A DNA stretch of 64,000 nt from Larkinella sp051857545 (GTDB taxonomy: Bacteria; Bacteroidota; Bacteroidia; Cytophagales; Spirosomataceae), in contig NZ_JBPZHB010000001.1 in NCBI RefSeq assembly GCF_051857545.1, forward strand, positions 124,001 through 188,000, read 5' to 3'. This document shows, piece after piece, positions 50,049-56,503 of this stretch. Each line of letters opens with the position of its first letter. The stretch's first letter is position 1. The notes beneath the pieces were generated by a model that was not told the DNA's origin, made no database searches, and worked only from the letters and a program-made list of their open reading frames with translations. The position numbers and the translations under genes were made by a program.

Positions 50049-50165
50049 ATGAAAGTCAAGGCGTCGATTAAAAAGCGCAGTGTTGATTGTAAGGTGATCC
50101 GCCGGAAGGGGAAGCTTTACGTGATCAATAAGAAGAATCCTAGGTATAAACAAAGACAAGGTTAA
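50049..50165 (+). CDS. rpmJ: 50S ribosomal protein L36, zinc-free form
   Basis: 38 residues: MKVKASIKKRSVDCKVIRRK then GKLYVINKKNPRYKQRQG. The usual three Cys and one His of the zinc site are reduced to a single Cys14, so this is the C-minus form. 9 bp before rpsM, its standard place. Confidence 0.96.
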   Translation: MKVKASIKKRSVDCKVIRRKGKLYVINKKNPRYKQRQG

Positions 50166-50174
50166 TCACTGAAT

Positions 50175-50552
50175 ATGGCACGTATTGCAGGGGTTGATAT
50201 TCCCGACCGGAAACGCGGTGAAATTTCGTTGACTTACATTTTTGGCATTGGCCGTAGCTCAGCGCAGAGAATTCTGAATAAAGCAGGTGTATCTGTTGAT
50301 AAAAAGGTGAGCGAGTGGAACGACGAAGAGTCGAATGCCATCCGGACCATCATCAGCGCAGAACACAAGGTTGAAGGGGCACTGAAATCGGAAGTCCAGT
50401 TGAACATCAAGCGATTGATGGACATTGGTTGCTACCGGGGTCTGCGTCACCGGAAAGGCCTGCCGGTTCGTGGCCAGCACACGAAAAACAACTCCCGCAC
50501 GCGGAAAGGTAAGCGTAAGACGGTAGCAAATAAGAAGAAAGCAACTAAATAA
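50175..50552 (+). CDS. rpsM: 30S ribosomal protein S13
   Basis: 125 residues. MARIAGVDIPDRKRGEISLT, YIFGIGRSSAQRIL (helix-two-turn-helix) and GLRHRKGLPVRGQHTKNNSRTRKG are diagnostic. It bridges 30S head to L5 and contacts P-site tRNA by its basic tail (KKATK). Confidence 0.98.
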   Translation: MARIAGVDIPDRKRGEISLTYIFGIGRSSAQRILNKAGVSVDKKVSEWNDEESNAIRTIISAEHKVEGALKSEVQLNIKRLMDIGCYRGLRHRKGLPVRGQHTKNNSRTRKGKRKTVANKKKATK

Positions 50553-50555
50553 TGA

Positions 50556-50627
50556 GTTTAAGGTTTGGGGTTTAACGTTTAAGGTTTTTCGCAAAATGCT
50601 TTAAACCTTAGACGTTAAACGTTAAAC
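50556..50627. repeat. Quasi-palindromic GTTTAA-word spacer between rpsM and rpsK
   Basis: Left words GTTTAAGGTTTGGGGTTTAA and right TTAAACCTTAGACGTTAAAC are imperfect complements over about 29 bp, with a loop around TTTCGCAAAA. Same word family as 40905-40967. Confidence 0.75.
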
Positions 50628-50639
50628 GATCAACTAGAA

Positions 50640-51035
50640 ATGGCTCAGGCAAAACGCAAAGACAAAGCGAAAAAACGGGTAGTAGTAGTTGAACCCGTTG
50701 GTCAGGTACACATCCGGGCTTCGTTCAATAACATTATCATTTCCATTACGAATAGCTCGGGACAGGTAATCTCGTGGGCATCGGCAGGTAAAATGGGCTT
50801 CAAAGGCTCCAAGAAAAACACGCCGTATGCTGCTCAGACTGCCGCTCAGAACTGTGCTACCGTAGCCCACGATTTGGGAATGCGCAAGGCAGAAGTGTTC
50901 GTAAAAGGTCCCGGTTCCGGTCGTGAATCCGCCATCCGGACGATCCAGAACACTGGTATTGAAGTGATGTCCATCAAAGACATTACGCCACTGCCACACA
51001 ACGGCTGCCGCCCTCCGAAACGCCGTCGCGTTTAA
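50640..51035 (+). CDS. rpsK: 30S ribosomal protein S11
   Basis: 131 residues. GQVHIRASFNNIIISITNSS, GFKGSKKNTPYAAQTAAQ and HNGCRPPKRRRV are diagnostic. It lies on the 30S platform near the mRNA exit and binds with S21 and S7. Confidence 0.98.
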   Translation: MAQAKRKDKAKKRVVVVEPVGQVHIRASFNNIIISITNSSGQVISWASAGKMGFKGSKKNTPYAAQTAAQNCATVAHDLGMRKAEVFVKGPGSGRESAIRTIQNTGIEVMSIKDITPLPHNGCRPPKRRRV

Positions 51036-51150
51036 GCATTACTTTCAATTCTGCGGATTGCTTTAAGCAACCCGCTTCACTTAATGAATACGGGCAGGCG
51101 ACATTGGGTTGTGTCTGTTCATCGTTTTTCGTTATTCATTCTCAGTACAA

Positions 51151-51756
51151 ATGGCAAGATACACAGGCCCCAAGGCCAAGATTTCCCGCAAGTTTGGTGA
51201 GCCGATTCTCGGCCCCAGCAAAGCCCTGCAAAAGAAAGCCTACGCTCCCGGACAACACGGACGCGGTCGGAAACGGAAACAGTCGGAATATGCTGTTCAG
51301 TTGCAGGAAAAACAAAAAGTAAAATACATCTACGGTATTCTGGAACGTCAGTTCCGGGGCTTGTTCCACCGGGCCGTTGTTAAACAAGGCATCACCGGTG
51401 AAAACCTGCTGAAACTTTGCGAAGCACGTCTGGACAACACGGTTTACCGTCTAGGCATTGCTCCAACCCGCCGGGCTGCCCGCCAATTAGTCTCTCACAA
51501 ACACATTGCCGTTGACGGCGAAGTGGTTAATATAGCTTCTTACTCATTGAAACCCGGTCAACTGATCAGCATTCGTGAGAAATCGAAGTCACTTGAAGCC
51601 GTGACAACCAGCCTGTCGGCCCGGAATCCGAAGCGCTACAACTGGTTGGAATGGGATCAACAACAGTTGCAGGGTGTGTTTACTACCTACCCGGAACGCG
51701 ATCAGATTCCTGAGAACGTGAATGAGCAACTGGTGGTTGAATTGTATTCTAAGTAA
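51151..51756 (+). CDS. rpsD: 30S ribosomal protein S4
   Basis: 201 residues from the ATG at 51151 (MARYTGPKAKISRKFGEPIL); the frame stays open to 51109 but those residues are not S4-like. The S4 RNA-binding domain is RLDNTVYRLGIAPTRRAARQLVSHKHIAVDGEVV. There are no N-terminal zinc-binding Cys residues. S4 starts 16S assembly and regulates the alpha operon in Escherichia coli. Confidence 0.98.
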   Translation: MARYTGPKAKISRKFGEPILGPSKALQKKAYAPGQHGRGRKRKQSEYAVQLQEKQKVKYIYGILERQFRGLFHRAVVKQGITGENLLKLCEARLDNTVYRLGIAPTRRAARQLVSHKHIAVDGEVVNIASYSLKPGQLISIREKSKSLEAVTTSLSARNPKRYNWLEWDQQQLQGVFTTYPERDQIPENVNEQLVVELYSK

Positions 51757-51856
51757 CAGTTTTGGTTTTCGGTATACGGTTTTCGGTTTTCAGTTGGATT
51801 GCAAAGTAACCGAACCCGCTACCCTGCGTAAACCGTATACCGAAAACTGTACACTG
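51757..51856. repeat. Quasi-palindromic spacer between rpsD and rpoA
   Basis: CAGTTTTGGTTTTCGGTATA near the rpsD stop is mirrored by ACCGTATACCGAAAACTG near 51831-51850, arms of about 29 bp with few mismatches and about 40 nt between. It starts at the first base after the rpsD stop. Confidence 0.8.
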
Positions 51857-51891
51857 CATTTCATTAGTTGAACGGTTAAAAACAAATTCGT

Positions 51892-52881
51892 ATGTCAATA
51901 TTAGCGTTCCAAATGCCCGATAAAGTTGTCATGGAGCGAGCTGACGACTTTCACGGGTTGTTTGAGTTCAAGCCACTCGAAAAGGGCTATGGCGTGACCA
52001 TAGGGAATGCGTTGCGGAGAATTCTGCTGTCATCGCTGGAAGGCTATGCCATTGCCAGCGTACGATTCCCTGGCGTACTGCACGAGTTCTCATCCATAGA
52101 AGGCGTCGTTGAAGATGTTACCGAAATTATCCTGAACCTGAAAATGGTTCGGTTTAAGAAAGTTTCGGACATGGTCGACAACAAAATTACCGTTACGATC
52201 AAAAATCAGTCGGTGTTAAAAGCCGGCGACATATCAAAATTTAGCGCGTCGTTTGAAGTACTGAATCCTGAACTGGAAATCTGTCACATCGACGATACGC
52301 GTGAACTGGAAATGGAAATTCACGTGGAGAAAGGCCGGGGATATGTGCCGGCCGACGAACCACGTGCCAACGAACTGCCTTTCGGACACATTCCGATCGA
52401 CGCCATTTACACGCCGATCAAGAACGTTCGTTACAGCGTTGAAAACACGCGGGTTGAGCAAAAAACCGACTACGAACGGTTATTGCTGGACATCGAAACC
52501 GACGGTTCCATTCACCCGGAAGAAGCCCTGAAAGGCGCAGCTACCATTCTGATTCAACACTTCATGCTCTTCTCCGATCAAACGATGACGTTTGAAACCG
52601 CGAAAGCAGAAGAAGATAACGTGGTTGACGAAGAGATGCTGCACATGCGGAAATTGTTGAAAACTCCGCTGGCTGATCTTGATTTGTCCGTACGGGCCTA
52701 CAATTGCTTGAAATCTGCCGATGTAAAATCACTGGGCGATCTGGTGAAACTGGAGATTTCAGATATGATGAAATTTAGAAACTTCGGTAAGAAGTCGCTG
52801 ACTGAATTGGAACAGTTGGTGGCCGAAAAGAACCTGACTTTCGGCATGGACATTACCAAATACAGATTAGACGAGGACTGA
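51892..52881 (+). CDS. rpoA: DNA-directed RNA polymerase alpha subunit
   Basis: 329 residues. The N-terminal domain (FKPLEKGYGVTIGNALRRIL) provides dimerisation and beta/beta' binding. The C-terminal domain (LADLDLSVRAYNCLKSADVKSLGDLVKLE, NFGKKSLTELEQL) binds DNA and activators. rplQ starts 4 bp after its stop. Confidence 0.98.
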   Translation: MSILAFQMPDKVVMERADDFHGLFEFKPLEKGYGVTIGNALRRILLSSLEGYAIASVRFPGVLHEFSSIEGVVEDVTEIILNLKMVRFKKVSDMVDNKITVTIKNQSVLKAGDISKFSASFEVLNPELEICHIDDTRELEMEIHVEKGRGYVPADEPRANELPFGHIPIDAIYTPIKNVRYSVENTRVEQKTDYERLLLDIETDGSIHPEEALKGAATILIQHFMLFSDQTMTFETAKAEEDNVVDEEMLHMRKLLKTPLADLDLSVRAYNCLKSADVKSLGDLVKLEISDMMKFRNFGKKSLTELEQLVAEKNLTFGMDITKYRLDED

Positions 52882-52885
52882 TACC

Positions 52886-53653
52886 ATGAGACACGGTAAA
52901 AAAAATAATCACCTTAGCAGGACCCATTCACACCGGACGGCAATGCTGTCGAACATGGCATCCTCGCTGATTCTGAGCAAGCGCATCGAGACGACGGTTG
53001 CCAAAGCGAAAGAACTGCGGAAATACGTTGAACCCCTGCTGACCCGCGCCAAAGACGATTCGTACCAGAACCGCCGGGTTGTTTTCTCGTACCTCCAGAA
53101 CAAGGAGACGATGAAAGAACTGTTCAACGTCGTATCTGACAAAATCTCGAATCGACCGGGCGGCTACACCCGCATCATCAAACTGGGAAACCGGTTGGGT
53201 GACAACGCCGAAACTTGCATCATCGAACTGGTAGACTTCAACGAAACGATGTTGACTGCCGTTGACGAGCAAAAAGCAACCCGGACCCGTCGTGGTCGTC
53301 GGGGTGGCCGGAAAGCCGACGAAACCGTTGCAGCCGCACCGGTAGCTGAAGCAAAAACCGAAACCGCTCCCGCCGTCGAAGCAGCCCCGGAAGCTGCCGC
53401 TGATGATCTGGCTCTGATCGAAGGCGTTGGCCCGAAGATCGCTGAAGTGCTGGCTAACGCCGGTGTGACAACGTTCGCCCAGGTAGCCGATATGACACCG
53501 GAAGCCATCAAGGAAATCCTTGACAACGCCGGATCTCAATTTGCTTCACACACGCCGGAAACATGGCCACAACAGGCTGCTCTGGCCCGCGATGGCAAAT
53601 TCGACGAGTTGAAGACCCTGCAGGATGAATTGAACGGCGGTCGACCCAGCTAA
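52886..53653 (+). CDS. rplQ: 50S ribosomal protein L17 fused to a helix-hairpin-helix domain
   Basis: 255 residues, about twice the length of Escherichia coli L17. Residues 1-125 are standard L17 (MRHGKKNNHLSRTHSHRTAM, TRIIKLGNRLGDNAETCIIE). A basic linker (TRRGRRGGRK, 133-143) and an Ala/Glu/Pro-rich hinge (145-172) follow. Residues 173-217 form a helix-hairpin-helix domain (LIEGVGPKIAEVLANAGVTT), with the tail TWPQQAALARDGKFDELKTL. Such extensions on L17 or L21 are, as far as I recall, seen in other Bacteroidota. The domain may bind rRNA or DNA non-specifically. A terminator follows at 53692. Confidence 0.97.
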   Translation: MRHGKKNNHLSRTHSHRTAMLSNMASSLILSKRIETTVAKAKELRKYVEPLLTRAKDDSYQNRRVVFSYLQNKETMKELFNVVSDKISNRPGGYTRIIKLGNRLGDNAETCIIELVDFNETMLTAVDEQKATRTRRGRRGGRKADETVAAAPVAEAKTETAPAVEAAPEAAADDLALIEGVGPKIAEVLANAGVTTFAQVADMTPEAIKEILDNAGSQFASHTPETWPQQAALARDGKFDELKTLQDELNGGRPS

Positions 53654-53691
53654 TTAATCATTGTGAAGAGCGAACTCAAATACCAAATAGA

Positions 53692-53723
53692 GGGTTAACC
53701 GTAACGGGTTAACCCTTTTTTTT
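53692..53723 (+). terminator. Intrinsic terminator after rplQ
   Basis: GGGTTAACC (53692-53700), loop GTAAC-like, and GGTTAACCC form a 9-bp stem followed by eight T. This ends the ribosomal-protein transcript before carA, which starts 25 bp later and may depend on readthrough or a nearby promoter. Confidence 0.9.
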
Positions 53724-53747
53724 AACTCAAAAACTCCAACGTAATTC

Positions 53748-54863
53748 ATGAAACAGGTTCAGCAACCAGATGCTTTACTGGTTTTGAAAGATGGTTCCGT
53801 GTTTAGGGGAACGGCTCTCGGCAAAATCGGGACGGCAGGTGGCGAAATATGCTTCAACACGGGCATGACCGGCTATCAGGAGATTTATACGGATCCCTCG
53901 TATTACGGTCAGGTGATTGTTAACACGACTTCACACATTGGCAACTATGGTGTGCAATACCATGACGAGGAGGAATCCGGAACTGTAAAGATCCGGGGAA
54001 TGGTCTGTAATTTCTTTTCGCAGATTCATTCACGGCATACGGCTGATACCTCCTTGCAGGAGTATTTTGAACGGGCTAACATTGTCGGAATCAGCGGAAT
54101 AGATACCCGTCAGGTGGTGAGGCACATTCGCGACAAAGGCGTCATGAACTGCATTATCTCGTCCGAAATTCTGGACCCTGCCATTCTGCTCGATCGTCTG
54201 CACCAGATTCCGGACATGGAAGGCCTGGAGCTTTCGTCGGAAGTGAGTACCCAAAAGATCTACGAAGTAGGTGATACGAGCCAGGCTGACTTTAAAGTAG
54301 CGGTGTTGGATCTGGGAATCAAGAAAAGTATTTTGAACAACCTGGCAAGCCGGGGGGCGCACTGCCGGGTTTTTCCGGCCAAAACGCCTTTTGAAGAAAT
54401 CAATGCCTGGAACCCGGACGGTTATTTTATTTCCAACGGACCCGGCGACCCCGCTGCAATGCCATACGCCGTTCAAACCGTAAAGCAGGCGCTGGAAACC
54501 GATAAACCGTTGTTCGGCATTTGCCTCGGACACCAGATTCTGTCGCTGGCCAGTGGCATTACGACCTACAAAATGCACAATGGCCACCGGGGTTTGAATC
54601 ATCCCGTCAAAAACCTGATAACGGGCCTGTGTGAAGTAACGTCCCAAAATCACGGTTTCGCCGTGCGGGCGGATGAGGTGATGGAAAACCGGGATATTGA
54701 GCTGACGCACATCAACCTGAACGATAAAACGATCGAAGGGATTCGTCGGAAAGACCGCCCGGCCTTCTCGGTGCAGTATCACCCGGAAGCTTCGCCGGGC
54801 CCTCACGACTCCCGGTATTTATTCGATGAGTTTGTGAAGCTGATCGAAGTTGAAGCACGATAA
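53748..54863 (+). CDS. carA: Carbamoyl-phosphate synthase small subunit
   Basis: 371 residues. The N-terminal CPSase domain (LVLKDGSVFRGTALGKIGTAG, EICFNTGMTGYQEIYTDPSY) is followed by a class I glutamine amidotransferase domain with the catalytic Cys in FGICLGHQIL and His/Glu in YHPEASPGP. It supplies ammonia from glutamine to CarB for pyrimidine and arginine synthesis; carB is not in the window. Confidence 0.98.
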   Translation: MKQVQQPDALLVLKDGSVFRGTALGKIGTAGGEICFNTGMTGYQEIYTDPSYYGQVIVNTTSHIGNYGVQYHDEEESGTVKIRGMVCNFFSQIHSRHTADTSLQEYFERANIVGISGIDTRQVVRHIRDKGVMNCIISSEILDPAILLDRLHQIPDMEGLELSSEVSTQKIYEVGDTSQADFKVAVLDLGIKKSILNNLASRGAHCRVFPAKTPFEEINAWNPDGYFISNGPGDPAAMPYAVQTVKQALETDKPLFGICLGHQILSLASGITTYKMHNGHRGLNHPVKNLITGLCEVTSQNHGFAVRADEVMENRDIELTHINLNDKTIEGIRRKDRPAFSVQYHPEASPGPHDSRYLFDEFVKLIEVEAR

Positions 54864-54868
54864 GAATG

Positions 54869-54895
54869 AAAAACCGGTCATTGGCCGGTTTTTTT
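54869..54895 (+). terminator. Intrinsic terminator after carA
   Basis: AAAACCGG and CCGGTTTT pair around the loop TCATTGG, followed by a T run (CCGGTTTTTTT). Placed 6 bp after the carA stop. Confidence 0.9.
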
Positions 54896-54970
54896 ATGCC
54901 TATTGTCGGCGGTGTATTGCTCCTGTTTACGCATAAAACTAACTTGTGCGCAAATTAAGCCATTCATCCT

Positions 54971-56167
54971 ATGTCAGTTACGGCCACCCTGCCTCTGAAT
55001 CGTGTAGCAGCCCGCATCCTGAGCATCGATACGGTGCGGGGTATCGTGATGGTCATTATGGCTCTGGATCATACGCGGGATTTTATCCACCTCAACGGCT
55101 TTTTTTACAACGCCACGGATTTAAATACCACTACGCCCAGCTTATTTCTGACGCGCTGGGTAACGCATTTCTGTGCGCCAACCTTTGTCTTTCTGGCCGG
55201 AACGTCGGCTTATCTCATGAGCCGGAAAAAGACAAAATCGGAATTGAGCGTTTTTCTGCTGACGCGTGGCGTCTGGCTGATGTTCGCGGACATAACCGTC
55301 GTCAACCTGATTATATGGTTTGATATCACGTTTTCCGTAACCGCCCTGGAGGTGATTTGGGCAACGGGTGTTGGCATGGTGGTTTTGAGTGGGCTGCTAT
55401 TTTTGCCGCAAAGGCTTGTTTTAGCGATTGGCCTGCTGATTTTGTTTGGGCATAATGCAACGGACGGCGTTTCTTTTCAACCCGGAACGGCCCTGGACAC
55501 CCTCTGGTCAATGCTGCACAGGCCCAATGCGATTCCTTTAGGCGCGGGCCGGATTGCCATTACGATGTATCCGGTGTTGCCGTGGATTGGGATTCTCATT
55601 CTGGGCTATTGCCTGGGGGAATTATTCAGCCCGGATGTCGAACCGGCGAAGCGCAGCCGGATGCTCAGATGGATTGGAATGGGTGCGATCACGATTTTTG
55701 TGTTGATTCGCGCCCTGAATCGCTACGGTGATCCTGTACCGTGGGCCGTACAGAAAACGCCCCTGTTTACCCTGTTTTCTTTTATCAACATCACGAAATA
55801 CCCGCCGTCGCTGCTTTTTACCCTCATTACGTTGGGACCGGCACTGTTGCTATTAAGTTGGCTGGAGGGCAAACGGGCTACCTGGATGAATTTTTTTATC
55901 GTTTACGGACGTGTCCCCTTCTTTTACTTCCTGGTTCACTTTTTGCTGATCCACGTTCTGTCCGTTTTGCTTCTGATGTCAGATGGTATTCCGTGGTCGT
56001 CTATTAACTTTCAGAACAAAACGGCGGGTGTAATGCCCGATCATGGGTTGTCGCTGGGGCTGACCTATGGCGTGTGGATTCTGGTCGTACTGGTTATGTA
56101 TCCGCTTTGCAAAGCCTATGGTCGAATCAAAAACCAGAGCCGGAGCCCGATCTGGAGCTATCTTTAA
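54971..56167 (+). CDS. DUF1624 / heparan-alpha-glucosaminide acetyltransferase-like membrane protein
   Basis: 398 residues with about ten membrane spans. The N-terminal signature RILSIDTVRGIVMVIMALDHTRDF is typical of DUF1624 (HGSNAT catalytic-like) proteins, followed by THFCAPTFVFLAGTSAYLM. These proteins are thought to move acetyl or other acyl groups across the membrane onto sugars; the substrate is unknown. It stands alone between the carA terminator and the histidine kinase. Its last four bases overlap the end of a small convergent gene. Confidence 0.85.
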   Translation: MSVTATLPLNRVAARILSIDTVRGIVMVIMALDHTRDFIHLNGFFYNATDLNTTTPSLFLTRWVTHFCAPTFVFLAGTSAYLMSRKKTKSELSVFLLTRGVWLMFADITVVNLIIWFDITFSVTALEVIWATGVGMVVLSGLLFLPQRLVLAIGLLILFGHNATDGVSFQPGTALDTLWSMLHRPNAIPLGAGRIAITMYPVLPWIGILILGYCLGELFSPDVEPAKRSRMLRWIGMGAITIFVLIRALNRYGDPVPWAVQKTPLFTLFSFINITKYPPSLLFTLITLGPALLLLSWLEGKRATWMNFFIVYGRVPFFYFLVHFLLIHVLSVLLLMSDGIPWSSINFQNKTAGVMPDHGLSLGLTYGVWILVVLVMYPLCKAYGRIKNQSRSPIWSYL

Positions 56168-56364
56168 GCCAGGGCAATATCGGTTGAAAACCACTGAATT
56201 TTAGCCGTCCGCTTGGGCGAAAACCGGGCCGAATAATTTTGGTATTCGATGGTCTGGTAATACAAATTGACTAGATAACGCTGGTAGGTTTCCTCGGAAG
56301 GGATGTCCAGGGATGGATCGATGCCTATATCCCATGTGTTCGATTCAGCGAATAAATGCTCCAT
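56164..56364 (-). CDS. Hypothetical 66-residue protein
   Basis: From the ATG at 56364 it begins MEHLFAESNTWDIGIDPSLD and contains SEETYQRYLVNLYYQTIEYQ, an amphipathic helical, Tyr-rich stretch. The frame is open up to 56454, but the extra residues look random. No known domain is seen. It overlaps the convergent membrane-protein gene by 4 bp and lies after the histidine kinase start region on no shared strand order that would reveal a role. Confidence 0.4.
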   Translation of the reverse strand: MEHLFAESNTWDIGIDPSLDIPSEETYQRYLVNLYYQTIEYQNYSARFSPKRTAKIQWFSTDIALA

Positions 56365-56503
56365 ATAGAAAGAAAAAAAATGGCATGTACGAGCCATTGG
56401 TGGATGGCTCGTACACAAATGCATGATCAGAACAGAGAAAATAGTAGTCTGCAATATTCATGATTTTGCCACAAACAGACTCGCAATTTTCGGACAATTA
56501 CAC

